From Sphaerosporella brunnea (taxonomy: Eukaryota > Ascomycota > Pezizomycetes > Pezizales > Pyronemataceae): a stretch of DNA of 29,268 nucleotides. Below are positions 1-9,311 of this stretch, piece after piece. A program made the position numbers and the translations under genes. The DNA lies in the NCBI GenBank assembly GCA_008704415.1, contig VXIS01000459.1, positions 1-29,268 of the forward strand, written 5' to 3'. The notes beneath the pieces are model-generated. The model was given only the letters and a program-made list of their open reading frames with translations, did no database searches and was not told the origin of the DNA. Numbering within the stretch: position 1 is the stretch's first letter; each line of letters opens with the position of its first letter.

Positions 1-2
1 AA

Positions 3-608
3 AACACCTATTACAATGGCTGGTATAGCAGTCACTTCACTTCAAACCTTTTTGCTTTTGCACAGAACGATACAATCATTCATGCTACGCTCAACGCACC
101 GGGAAGCTGGCACGACTCGGCAGTATCACATAATCTCTACGCAAAACTGATCGACAATACCGCTAATGGACATTATATAATTGCTGACAAAACCTTCACA
201 ATGAGACGGACAGACCTGAGCGCCAAGCTGCGTATACCCCCAAAAATTAATTTTCTGCATTATTCCAACGATCCAGTTATCGCCCTATAAGAAAAGAGGT
301 TTTACGAGCAGCTTGTTTCCGCAAGGCAAGCAGCAGAGTGGGACATGCAGTTCCTTCAAGGCGCTTTTTGACAGCTAAAAGTCCCTACGCCTGCAGATGA
401 TGCACAATTTCGGTAACTTCTACTCTTGCTGTGCATTCGTCTACACAACGCACTTGCAAGAAACATTGGGCTTAATCAAATTCGCACAGTGTATGAGAGT
501 ATTTGGACCGAGGGGGCACCAGTATTGTATAGAGACTTTATGGATATGCTTTTTAGTAATATTTGGAGAAATGATCGCATTCGGAGATTTTACAACTTTG
601 TAGTGTAG
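3..608 (+). pseudogene. Harbinger-type DDE transposase, C-terminal part, three in-frame stops
   Basis: One reading frame runs from base 3 to the TAG at 606-608 and resembles the DDE_Tnp_4 endonuclease domain of fungal PIF/Harbinger transposases. The block NAPGSWHDS (about 93-119) is the conserved segment around a catalytic Asp. It is followed by GHYIIADKTF, and near the end by LCIRLHN and GLNQIRTVY, both typical of the C-terminal part of this family. The frame is broken by TAA at 288-290, TGA at 369-371 and TAA at 414-416. No frameshift is needed to join the pieces. The N-terminus lies outside the window. The copy cannot be active; its Myb-like partner is downstream on the other strand. Confidence 0.75.
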
Positions 609-812
609 GCAACTTTGTAGCGTAGACACCTTGATAGCATAGAGACTTTTGTATTGTAAAGAGCGTAGAGAAGACAAAAGCACCATAGCATGACTGCATT
701 CACATAATTTACAAGAATCTCAAAAAATTCCATCACAATACCCCTTGACCTTTCTCGCTGCCTTCATTCAAGTTGCCCCTGCATTGCCACCCCGCAGATC
801 TCTGTACCCGCT

Positions 813-1850
813 CTAACACTTCGCTATCATGAAGAGGGATGACCATAGGAATGAATCGGGTGTCTGTCCAACCCCCGGGGCTCCACTTCTGGCTTGCAGG
901 AGTCTCAAATTGAGCTTTAGGTCCTGAACCTCGGCTACTTTCTCTTCGTACTTCTCCTGAAGCCTTTTAAAGTCCACTAGAAGCTGGTTGTATCTGGCTT
1001 CCCCCATCTGTACCTGGTTTTGCAGGACTTGTATGAGTTTCGACGTTTAAAAAATCGCACCAAGATGTTTGGCCGGATCCCTGGCCAGCGCCGAGCTTAT
1101 CTGACCCATCAATGTGTCGCGCTGCGAGTTCTGGGGCTTGATTTCTACCCGAGGGGTACGAAGGCGCTCCACCGTGGTTGTGCGTTCTTCTCAAGGGGTA
1201 CAAAGGCGCTCGACTATGGTTCTCCAAGTCTGTTTAGCAGGTTTCGCTGGTACTTCAGGCTCTGAGTCAAAGTCCCTACCCTTCTCGTCATCTAGACTCT
1301 CCTTATCACTGCTGGCGTCGCTGTCCCCGTCATTCACTGTGATCATTCCCACCTCCGCCTCAAGGTCCTGCTCAATTTGCTTGGCACGCGTAATGTTGGG
1401 AGGCGGTCCAGGTCAGCGGTGGGCTTCTTGCAGTTGACTAGGTCTTGAAACACCTTGTTTAAGTATTTGCCGTTGCGGGGCTTCCTGCTACCCTCCTCAG
1501 CCCACTTACTGTAGCGGACAGCAACCTATTGACTGTTGGCCCAAGCAAACCTAAGGTCACTGCGCTGCTGGCTTACCCGCTCCCACATATCGCCCTTGAT
1601 CGGGTGTATATCATCCACAACATCCAGCAGGCACGACTCATCCCGTTCTGTAAACTTCTGGGCACCTTTTGGCTTGCCTCTGCGCCCACGCGCCTTCTTT
1701 ATAGCCGGCGTAGCTTCTGGCTCTGGGGTTTCCAGCCCACTCTCGTCGTTAGTGGCATTGGCCAGGGGTGCTTTTGCTTTGTCCCTGTCGGCCTTTCTTT
1801 TGTTGCCGCTGTAATGGGACAGGTGCGGGGGACGTCCAAGGTACGTAGCG
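813..1850 (-). pseudogene. Transposon-associated Myb/SANT-like DNA-binding protein, decayed
   Basis: Read on the minus strand, a basic linker (KKARGRRGKPKGAQKFT) leads into a trihelix/SANT-like domain: ERDESCLLDVVDDI, then WERVSQQ, then YSKWAEEGSRKPRN and KYLNKVFQDL. An acidic Ser/Asp/Glu-rich middle and a C-terminal coiled coil follow (LLVDFKRLQEKYEEKVAEV, then a leucine-rich stretch to the stop at 813). The gene is broken by a TAG at 1526-1528, a frameshift near 1395, a TGA at 1191-1193 and a TAA at 1047-1049. No clear start codon is left near 1850-1950. In PIF/Harbinger elements the Myb-like protein binds the element ends and recruits the transposase. That role here is inferred from the family and from the adjacent transposase relic. 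Confidence 0.65.
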
Positions 1851-2050
1851 TTCGAGGCAAGGACAGGCGAGGCAAGGACAGGAGGCGGGTGGGTGCTAGG
1901 CAGGTCGAGACTCAGAGAGGTGGATCAAGGTTGCTAGATTCGCTAACATGCAAGACGTTCTGTAAAGAAGAAAAGAAGACAAGAAACAAAAACAAATGAA
2001 ACCTCGCCATATATACTTTCCCGTCACGTGACCGCAGTGCGCCGCGTCAT

Positions 2051-2455
2051 GTGACACCCTAACCCTAGCGCCGAGCCACCACTTAACCTTGCGCTATGAC
2101 AGCCGCGGGTGGTGGTGTTCTGCATATTATTGATTGCAGTGCAAAAGGCGGTTGGAATGGTGGTGCAAACTGGGAAGGAAAACAAGCAGGCAGTACAGCC
2201 TTGATATTATCGGCGCCGGGTCGCCCGGACCAGCGGCTCACGGCTGTCAATTTCCAGCGGACCCGCTCCATGCCCGACTAGGATCTTCCTTGTAGCCTTC
2301 TGAGCGTGTCCAGCGGGCCAACTCTATGCCCACCATGACTGCTCTCAGACCTGTAGCCTTCTGAGGGCGTAGAGCAATAGCAACGTTGGATTTGGGTTAA
2401 TCCCACAGGAAGCACCTCGGTTTATTGCGTTGCTATCCCAGACCTCTCCACTTGC
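2051..2455. other. Spacer without a recognisable gene
   Basis: Only short frames are open on either strand and none resembles a known protein. It holds the two-copy tandem repeat described separately and is the left flank of the pogo-like insertion. Confidence 0.5.
2256..2371. repeat. Two-copy degenerate tandem repeat (about 54 and 62 bp)
   Basis: Each copy starts with CCAGCGG, then a CTCCATGCCC or CTCTATGCCC segment, and ends with TGTAGCCTTCTGAG. Copy 1 is about 2256-2309 and copy 2 about 2310-2371. It may be part of an old retrotransposon repeat, but no partner copy is present. Confidence 0.55.
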
Positions 2456-2457
2456 TA

Positions 2458-2525
2458 TGGTGCCGGAAGTCTACAAATAACGTAAGCCAGGTAGAAGCGA
2501 GACGTTAGCGATTAGCGAGACGCCC
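2458..2525 (+). repeat. Left terminal inverted repeat of the pogo-like element
   Basis: About 68 bp, uninterrupted: TGGTGCCGGAAGTC, then CTACAAATAACGTAAGCC, then AGGTAGAAGCGAGACG, ending with AGCGAGACGCC. Its AAATAACG junction shows what the right repeat looked like before the nested element landed in it. Confidence 0.8.
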
Positions 2526-2758
2526 CCCAATGCGATGCCACCACACACAAAGAAAATCGTATTTCCACAACCACGCCACATACAAAAAATCCAAAGTATG
2601 CAAATGATAGAGAAGAGACCAGAGAGAGCGAGCGAGACTGGAGAGCAATCCTATCGAGCACAATCAGACCTGGGGCACAAAAATCGTGGTTTTCTCCTTA
2701 CCGTGGTTACTTCTTCTGAGTTCTGAGGTGCACTGCTAATGGTCGATCAGGGAGCCTT

Positions 2759-4183
2759 CTATTTGGTGTCTAAGGGGTGTTGAGGACCACACGGGGTCGT
2801 GAAAGTCTTGCAGCCTCTTGCTGGAGGTAGGGGAGTTGCAGGCATCTCCTCATCAGAGCTAGAGTTTGACCAGTCATTGGGTACTAGCTTGACAGGTGTC
2901 TCTGGCTGGGCCTTAAGTGACGCAGGGAGCTCATAACAAACTGTTGTTTTTCGAGGGGGTGTGGGAACTGCTGGGAGTCCTGCTGGGAGTCCTGCTGGGA
3001 GAGCTGTTGGGGTGTCGGAAGCAGCGGGTTGGGTCTTGCGGCGACGGGGTTTGGTCATATTCTCATCTATCTCCTTGATGGACTTAAAAGCCTCGGCACC
3101 AGTAATTACTCTCGCTTTACTAATTACCCGCTGGTCCTTCTTGGTGCCCTTAGCTACTTTTGTTTACTCCTGCAAGTGTTGCATGTTAAGGCTGGAGGTC
3201 TTTTGCATCGCTTTGATGGTTGATGCATCATTTGATTTGCAAATCTGGCTGCGAGTAGCTGTTTTGATCCACTTCTGGGCATACAAATCTCGCTGACGCT
3301 GCTAGCCCTTTGTTTGAGGTGTTCTCTCCAGTATAAAGTCTGGAGGAGGTGCAGGGGGGGGTTTGTTGGCTCAGCATAGGGCGGGACTGTCCAAAACCTG
3401 TCAGGGGTTGAATGGGACGATACCAGTTACTTGAAAAGCACTTTCAATGTTTTGTCATGTATAAGCTACCTTTTGAGCCTTCTTATAAAGCAGTAGGAAC
3501 TGACGATGACTGATTCCTACGTTGGTAGTAAGGTAATAATCTTCTACAGCCTTTCCTTAGTGTATTTGTAGGGGTGCAAAAAGATTAACATCAAGCGGTT
3601 GCAAAAGATGGGTAGAATAAGCATGCAAACAAAACAGGGCAAAATCTATTTGTGCGAATGACCTTCTCAAGCTTTTTGAAGTGGTCTGCAAGAGTCGTAA
3701 GGTTGCTGGCGAAGACTTGCTGGCATTCCATTCTTTGTGCCATTTTTGCAGCCAATTTGGGGTGGCCGTTGAGGAATTGGGTAATCCAGTTCTTGCTAAT
3801 AGTATCGTAAACCTTGTTTTTGCGTCTCTTTGCTTCGTAGTGGGCTTCAGTGCTGCACGCTCCCTCACTGCCAGCTTCTTCTCTACTATATGCCACAATT
3901 GGTCCAAACGCGATGGAAAACCATAGTCATCTATTTTGACAATTCACTTCACAGTTGCCTTTTCTCCAGCTGGAGACAGGATTCAGTCGCCCTTATGCAC
4001 ATTCTAACTGGTCTAACAGCCGTTGTGATAATGTGCGAGGCTAGACTTGGGAAGGTTAAATGCCATAGCTGCCTCCCCTATAAAGGAGAAAATACTGTCC
4101 TTATATGCTTGTAGAGCTTTCTGAAAGCGTTTGTCCCAGTTGATTTGAGGTAGGGCAGTTCAGTCTTTGATATGCGGCATCAT
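2759..4183 (-). pseudogene. pogo/Tigger-like transposase, catalytic core deleted and frame broken
   Basis: The minus-strand frame begins with a double ATG at 4183. An N-terminal helix-turn-helix region follows (AYKDSIFSFIGEAAMAFNL, then PKSSLAHY). Next is a CENP-B/Tc5-type helix-turn-helix with NWITQFLNGHPKLAAKMAQR. Near 3650 the text passes almost directly to THLLQPLDVNLFAPLQ, which in DDE_1 transposases lies near the end of the catalytic domain, so most of the DDE core is missing. The C-terminal tail is Ser/Pro-rich and acidic (SSSDEEMPATPLPP) and ends at the stop at 2759. Several in-frame stops occur, including TGA soon after the start and TAG-xx-xx-TAG in the first helix-turn-helix region. 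Many read as C-to-T or G-to-A changes of Gln, Arg or Trp codons. Confidence 0.7.
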
Positions 4184-4309
4184 TTGGGGCTGGTTAATGG
4201 CCTTTTTACTGTGTTGTCGCCGTATAAAGTCGAGCGAAGGTGGGGCTTACAGGCATTTACCCGGCGTCTCGTTAATCCCTGACGTCTCGCTTCTACCTGG
4301 CTTACGTTA

Positions 4310-5311
4310 ACACCAACCAAAGGCCGGGTAACTTGTGGGACAAACGTTTGCAATCATTTGAAACACTACCCGCCCAAGAGTGACGACCGGAGATTCCGAT
4401 GCGCCGCCGTTGCGCCAGTCGACAAGATATATAGAAGCGAAACTACATAGAGGCGGTATTGGGTATTGGAATAAAAAAAAAAAAAAACGCCAAGTGCCAG
4501 TGCTTCAGCCTGCGTTCAAAGTTCAAACAATCGCCCCGTCCCCCGTCCCCAATGGCTCACCCGGATGCAGCGCCTACAAAAACACGGCGGTGGCTTTTAT
4601 AGGCTTTGTTTTGAAATGATTCAGTGCCATAGCGCTCCCCAGAGGCATAAACATTACAGATTCTCTCCGCCTTTTGAAAATATTTCAGAATCTGAGTGCG
4701 GGGGACGAATGCTCAAGCTTTAGGGATTGTGTCGCGTAACGCTGAAAGACTATAGCCACAATTTTTCCGGGTGAACACCTTTGTAGCCCCCCGAATAATT
4801 CTCGATAGGATTGGTTTCCGGGTGAAATTTAGGGAGAAATAGGCACAGATGTCCACGAGTAATGATAGCTTCTTCCAGCTCGGTCTTCTGCTCCTTAAAA
4901 TCCTCCTCCTGGGATATCACACCGCGGACCTGTTGGGGCTTGAGCGCGTCCGGTTTGGGTGCTGGGTGGCGCGGGGGTTGATGGGGTGGGGATGTGTACA
5001 GGTGGCGGGGGAGTCTGCATTTGTTTGCGCACTGGCCATGGCGGCTTCTTGCGCCTTTTTTCGTCGCCGGATGGTTGCTCTTGACGGCCCGCTTGGAGCT
5101 TGGGGGCGTCCACGGGTGGTTGGAATCACTTTTTCAATTGCATCGGAGTCCGCCTGCGCTTGCCTCCTCCTCCACATCATCGTTTTAAACGGGCCGTTCT
5201 GTGATATGAAGCGTCCCATGTTGGGCGGGCGGATTGATGGTACCAACGACGGGTGTGTTTCAAATGATTGCAAACGTTTGTCCCACCAGTTACCCGGCCT
5301 TTGGTTGGTGT
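4310..5311 (-). mobile_element. Tc1-like DNA element nested in the pogo-like right end
   Basis: Terminal inverted repeats of about 57 bp (4310-4366 and 5255-5311) begin ACACCAACCAAAGGCCGGG and differ at about one position. TA lies just outside both ends (4308-4309 and 5312-5313); a TTA duplication is an equally good reading of the same junction. Removing the element and one duplicate restores AAATAACG, exactly as seen in the intact left repeat of the host pogo-like element at 2476-2483. This defines the insertion to the base. The inside holds a decayed DDE_3-like transposase on the minus strand. Confidence 0.8.
4560..5300 (-). pseudogene. Tc1/mariner-type (DDE_3-like) transposase relic
   Basis: From high to low coordinate on the minus strand: a basic N-terminal part ([16 protein letters not shown], then [14 protein letters not shown], then Arg/Lys- and Pro-rich sequence). 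After a frame change near 4920 comes [19 protein letters not shown] and then GHLCLFLPKFHPETNPIENY. That last block matches the third catalytic region of fungal Tc1-like endonucleases (PKFH..LNPIE, with the Glu). After another frameshift come CGYSLSALRDTIPKA and YKSHRRV, typical C-terminal text. The middle of the DDE domain is missing and there are stops in every frame, so it is inactive. A 15-base A tract lies near 4473-4487. Confidence 0.65.
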
Positions 5312-5335
5312 TATTTGTAGACTTCCGGCACCATA

Positions 5336-5860
5336 TCCGGCCCAATAGACTTACGGGAAGTTCTCCATTAGTGAGGCCGAATAGCATCACCAGGGATTCA
5401 AACAGTCCATATCGGGTTCTGAAGGCCGTTTTCCACTCTTGCCCATCTGCCATTTGGATATGATTGTGTAAACTCCGCGGACGTCTAACTTTCTGAACCA
5501 GCCTGCCTCAGAGAGCCTCATCAGTGTCTCGCGTGCCAATGGAAGTGAATACTTATTCTTGATTGTTCCTTCTTTGAGTCATTGATAATCAACAACCAAG
5601 CATAAAGACCCGTCTCCCTTCTTGACTAAAAGGATAAAAGCACCAGCGGACGAAGAAGAATCTCTAATAAACCCTTTTATCAGGTTCTTTTCCAACCATG
5701 CCTTAAGGGCTTCCAGCTCCAGGAGAGACAGAGAGTAAAGTAGACCAAAGGAAGGTTAGAATCCATCCTTACATGGCGTTTTGTGATTGTAGAGCCGGTA
5801 GGGAGGTAGGTGATTGAACACATCGCAAACCAGCGTGTTCAGAAAAGATTCTCTTCCGGT
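5336..5860 (-). pseudogene. Gypsy-type (Ty3-like) reverse transcriptase fragment
   Basis: On the minus strand the linker before the polymerase is recognisable (NHLPPYRLYNHKTPCKDGF). It is followed by [45 protein letters not shown] and RKLDV. After a frameshift near 5462 comes [14 protein letters not shown], then LVMLFGLTN. These are the fingers and palm motifs of Ty3/Gypsy reverse transcriptases. In-frame stops are at 5758-5756 (TAA) and 5581-5579 (TGA). The YxDD active site and everything after it are absent: the frame loses similarity just after FGLTN, close to the pogo-like insertion. No terminal repeats, RNase H or integrase are seen. Confidence 0.75.
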
Positions 5861-6053
5861 TTTTTTTAGATTTGACCATTTGCCTATTGTAGAGGTCGGT
5901 ATTTTGGTGTAATTGGCAACCTCCTGAAGTGTGCGGTGCCGTGGGAGGCCCCAGGGACGACGTTGGGGAACTGGCTTCAGATAGAAGCTCAGTACCATAG
6001 CTTTGCGACGGAGGGTGTACCGGAATCGTTACATAGAGACTTGAAGAATTGAA

Positions 6054-6236
6054 ATGAAGATCTTCTTGGGCCCGCTGGGAGACGACGCGCTTGCGTGTTT
6101 GAAGGACTTGAGGAAATGGTTGAAGCTTTACGATGACAAATTGAACCGCTACGATGTCGCCCGCTGCCTCAGCGAGTCGAATCTGGTCAAGTGCGACTTG
6201 TTGGAGATTTTGGCGATGTGGAAGGGCTCGTTTTGG
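6054..6236 (+). pseudogene. Fragment of Timeless/Tof1 (replication fork protection protein) N-terminus
   Basis: About 55 codons read [20 protein letters not shown], then [20 protein letters not shown], then LLEILAMW. This matches the highly conserved start of the TIMELESS family (Tof1/Swi1), where a [24 protein letters not shown] block precedes NLV..DLLPIL. The full protein is over 1000 residues; here similarity starts about 8 residues after an ATG at 6054 and stops abruptly near 6236, with unrelated GC-rich repeat sequence following. In its native gene this protein stabilises paused replication forks. The piece is probably a captured or duplicated exon left among transposons, not a working gene. 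Confidence 0.6.
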
Positions 6237-6560
6237 CCCGCGCTTTGGCGGTGGGGTTCTATGCCCGGGCCGCTCTGCCACCAGCGGGGAAGGTACGCCC
6301 CGCAAACGTCTCGGCGACGGTGGGCTCGGCGAAGGTTGGCTCGGCGAACGCGGGCTCGGCGAACGAGGGACAGGGCAGAGGATCCGGCTCAACGGACAGG
6401 CATTTGGGCCCAGTACTGGGCCTACAGGAGATGATAGTACGGCTGCCTGACGTAGCGGCGGAGGAGAGCACAGAATTTGACTTAAAGGACATGCGCCGGT
6501 GTGTGTTCGCTCGTGGGGAGACGAGTACGGGATTTCTGCATTTGTCGACATGGACATGAA
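6237..6560. other. GC-rich region with 15-bp minisatellite
   Basis: Around 6322-6368 a unit close to GGGCTCGGCGAACGC is repeated about three times with small changes. This makes long frames open on both strands (Ala-Glu-Pro repeats on -, Gly-Ser-Ala on +). No frame resembles a known protein. Confidence 0.4.
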
Positions 6561-6633
6561 CGTATGTATGGGGCCAGAGTTGATGACAATCGGCACAGCT
6601 GTGGTGAGAGCATGAATACGCATCCTGTCATGG

Positions 6634-6656
6634 CGACGTCATTCGCCTTGACGTCA
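6634..6656. promoter_or_regulatory. Pair of CRE-like TGACGTCA motifs
   Basis: CGACGTCATT at 6634-6643 and TGACGTCA at 6649-6656 lie 15 bp apart. Such palindromes are bound by bZIP factors of the ATF/CREB type. No gene start follows within reach, so function is unproven. Confidence 0.25.
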
Positions 6657-6660
6657 AAAA

Positions 6661-8000
6661 AAACTTTCGGCCCGGACCGAGCACGCGCAAAAAGTCAAAA
6701 TTTAAACTTCGAAAATTTTCCATATTCTCGAGAGGAACCTCAGACGTATTGCGATGGGTAGTAAACGAGGACTGGCGATGATAGCGAGCCCGCTCTCCGC
6801 TCTCGATCATCAATCATGCGTAACAGCGAGTGTGCAAAGGAGATGCCGGATCAGTGGAGAAGCGGGCGCAGCGGAGATGCCAGCGCCGAGGAGATGCGAG
6901 AGAGCAATGCGCTACGGGCGCACGCGGGAGATGCGCACTGGGTGTGGAAATTTGGAGTCGCCATAGGCCGCAAGGGTGGGCAGTGGAGTGCTGCTTCACT
7001 GCAAATCACTTCTGGCCTTTACCCCCGATCTGAATACGCTGAGTGCTGCATTCATGTTTGACTGTTGTTCAAATTAAAAATATTACAAACATTGCAACAA
7101 TTTTTTCCAAGCTGGTTGAATGAAGTGCTACATTTCAATGCTGTCGGCAGAGACTCGGGGTTGTTAAAAATTTACCGACCTATCATGACACAAGTTTTCC
7201 GACCAAAGTGAGCCACGGGCTCCACTCTACAAAACAACATCGATATCCAACTGGCAGATACAATACTGCCTCATGCTCGTTCACTGTAAGAAATAACTAA
7301 TAGGTAACAGTATAATTAACAATAATCAGCGAGAAGTTTATTCTCATCGACATAGATTCAACCCACGTGTTCAGCCCTACCCGCACCCGCAACGACTCCT
7401 CCCTCCCGTGATCTGATCAGATGATATGTTTATCACCCCCCAATCCATGACCCACCAACCCGCCCCGCCGGCTGGCCCCCCGCCCCGTTTGCTGGGGTGC
7501 GTCTGTGAGTGCACAAGTGGGAAAGGGGCTCTATACTGACACCAACGACGCACCCCCCCTCCCCCCCCCTTTTCCCTTTTCCCTTTCAGCTCTACTATAC
7601 ATACCCACATGTGGTGGCAAGTAGAGTAGTTAGACCAGCCGCTGGTTGCGCCGAGAAAAAAAACACACAAAAAATAAACTAAAATAAAGCTCCTTGCACG
7701 CAGATGATCAGCTGGCGTGCGATAAGGCACTCTACTGGACGGGTATGTGTCTATCCTACTATCGTGAAATATTACTCTATTCTGGGTCACAGAAGCCACC
7801 ACCACAGCGCGTGGGGAGCGTGGGGTGGGATTGCAGCATAACTTAGCACTCGGATTATTTTTTTAAGAAACCAACCCCCCACCCCCGCCCCCGCCCAGCA
7901 CAACGATAGGAAGAAGACAAAGGAATTCGGAAACCTACCTAGAAACCTTTGGTGCCGAATCTATAATCAGTACTACTTACCGGGAAGCGCCTACCTACTC
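6661..8000. other. Intergenic stretch with no supported gene
   Basis: No frame longer than about 140 codons is open and none looks like a conserved protein. AT-rich and GC-rich patches alternate, and C tracts occur around 7553-7568 and 7876-7896. Confidence 0.5.
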
Positions 8001-8002
8001 TA

Positions 8003-8150
8003 TCCCTCGCAGTGCCCAATACTACTACGTTACACCAAGTGAGTTGACATTGGGTGGACAGAGATTATATAATGTGGGCGATGGGCCAATGGACTGTTCA
8101 TTATATAACGTAACGTAGTTGTATTGGGCACTTTCGACACTGCGAGGGAT
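8003..8150. mobile_element. 148-bp MITE with TA target duplication
   Basis: The left arm begins TCCCTCGCAGTG and continues CCCAATACTACTACGTTAC; the right arm is its inverse, with a 9-base gap (CGAAAGTG-like) in the left copy. An inner pair, ATTATATAATG and CATTATATAAC, extends the hairpin. TA flanks both ends (8001-8002 and 8151-8152). There is no coding potential. The structure is that of a Tc1/mariner-derived non-autonomous element. Confidence 0.75.
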
Positions 8151-8247
8151 AGTTATCGTATGTATAGTACTCAATTTGGCCTGGCAGCAGCCGCCCGAGC
8201 AACCAGCGAGATGCACAAGATAGGCGAGGATGCAACATTGGTGCTGC

Positions 8248-8273
8248 AAAAAAAAAAAAAAAAAAAAAAAAAA
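8248..8273 (+). repeat. Poly(A) tract of 26 bases
   Basis: A single uninterrupted A run just after the MITE. It could be the tail of a short retroposed sequence, but no flanking target duplication was found. Confidence 0.7.
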
Positions 8274-8687
8274 GTATTACCATATGTAACAGTGAGCTGC
8301 CAGAAGAGGTCCAGGAAACTGTCCCCCTTTCCGGGTGCTACATGCATAATGGCTCGAGAAATGTGCAAATCATACTAAGAAGCAGGGCAGAACCTGCCAT
8401 GAGTATTAACTGGCCTATGCCTTGAAGCAGTTTAATTCCAGCCTGTTGTGATCTCATTCCTTAGATGTCCACCCCTGTTTCCCGACCTTTCTTGGCCATA
8501 CCTGTTGGTACTGCCTGATGGAGGGACACGCATACCAGGTATCAGTCAAGACGGAATCAATCAAGGGGGGGGCAAGAAAAGAAAAGAAATCTGCCGTTTA
8601 CATACGCCGTGAAAAGAAAAAAGCAAAAAATACACCGACAGAAAGACGATTAATCGACCATGTGGGGGATTCAGAACCGCCCCCCAA

Positions 8688-8718
<31 letters not shown>

Positions 8719-9311
8719 AAGGTCACGGAAGCGAGATTATAAATTGCGATTGAGGCTGAAAGCACGTCGACGGAGTCGCTTTTGGCACGGGAGTACTAGT
8801 ATGTACTTAGCAGCATATCTGGCATAGGCCTAGCTACGTAGGCCGATCTTATCTGTCCCCCATATGGCCTTTCGTGGCGAGGTGACACCGAGTGACTCTG
8901 TGTGATTCACGAGGACACACTACGGGGAAGCGGGTATCCTTCCGACTGGAATCAGTGTGACGTGCTTGGATCAGGTATTATACATTCCCGTCCGCTGTCA
9001 ACAGGACATCGCAAAACTCGCGCATTCTCGACAGCGGTGCGAGCACTCCTGCCAGCTGAGCCAGGCGGGGGAGGGGGAAGGTAAACACGTCTTCGAGTCT
9101 TCGAGGGCCTTTTGGAAACTGCCGCCGGTTTTCCGAGCAGGGGATTCGAAATATAAATTGTTCGTCCAAAGGGCTCGCTCTCTTGCGATCTCTATACACC
9201 ACTCAAGAGGTCCTCGCCGCTGATTAACGCGGTCAAATGCAATTTTTCAAAGAGGGTACTATTAGATTCGTCTGTACAGTTGTGTCATCCACTGCTTGGT
9301 CTTCCGAAAAC
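8274..9311. other. Intergenic stretch downstream of vps26, no supported gene
   Basis: Only short frames without similarity to known proteins. It contains the AAAT microsatellite listed separately and several small palindromes such as AGGCCTAGCTACGTAGGCC near 8826. The 3' untranslated region of vps26 should start at its right edge. Confidence 0.5.
8687..8719. repeat. (AAAT)n microsatellite
   Basis: About eight AAAT units follow a short C run. A similar C-run plus AAAT tract recurs at about 13268-13303, upstream of the gluconokinase gene. Confidence 0.8.

Larger units (their letters stand above)
1..2050. mobile_element. Decayed PIF/Harbinger-type DNA transposon (left end outside the window)
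   Basis: Two convergent relic genes lie tail to tail about 200 bp apart: a DDE transposase on + and a Myb/SANT-like coiled-coil protein on -. Such a pair is the known gene content of PIF/Harbinger elements. The right limit is only estimated, from the 5' side of the Myb-like gene. Near it lie two E-box-like palindromes (GTCACGTGAC, GTCATGTGAC) and a short CCCTAACCCTA stretch. No terminal repeat could be paired because the left end is not in the window. Confidence 0.6.
2458..5333 (-). mobile_element. pogo/Tigger-like DNA transposon with long inverted ends, carrying a nested insertion
   Basis: The left end (2458-2525) starts TGGTGCCGGAAGTC and recurs in inverted orientation at the right. There it is split in two: outer part 5312-5333 and inner part about 4263-4309, because a 1-kb element sits between them. 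TA dinucleotides flank both outer ends (2456-2457 and 5334-5335), the expected target duplication of the Tc1/mariner/pogo superfamily. The terminal repeat contains a repeated GCGAGACG motif. The internal gene is a decayed transposase read on the minus strand. On the right the copy abuts Gypsy reverse transcriptase remains, so it probably jumped into an older element. Confidence 0.8.

Noticed and set aside
1529..1999. 156-codon plus-strand frame
   Set aside because: Antisense to the Myb/SANT-like relic, which has the recognisable text.
2045..2070. CCCTAACCCTA as an internal telomere repeat
   Set aside because: Fewer than two full units; too short to call a telomeric remnant.
4849..5463. 204-codon plus-strand frame
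   Set aside because: Opposite strand of the nested transposase relic and Gypsy fragment, crossing the nested element's right end and the pogo right end.
5769..6623. 284-codon minus-strand frame rich in Pro and Ser
   Set aside because: It lies opposite the Timeless-like segment and the 15-bp minisatellite and crosses into the Gypsy region; its text is repeat-driven and not protein-like.
6754..7061. Overlapping short frames in three phases
   Set aside because: Produced by GAGATGC-type repeats; no conserved protein and no splice structure.
8153..8273. Short retroposed gene ending in the A26 tract
   Set aside because: No target duplication, no Pol III A/B boxes and no similarity that I can see.
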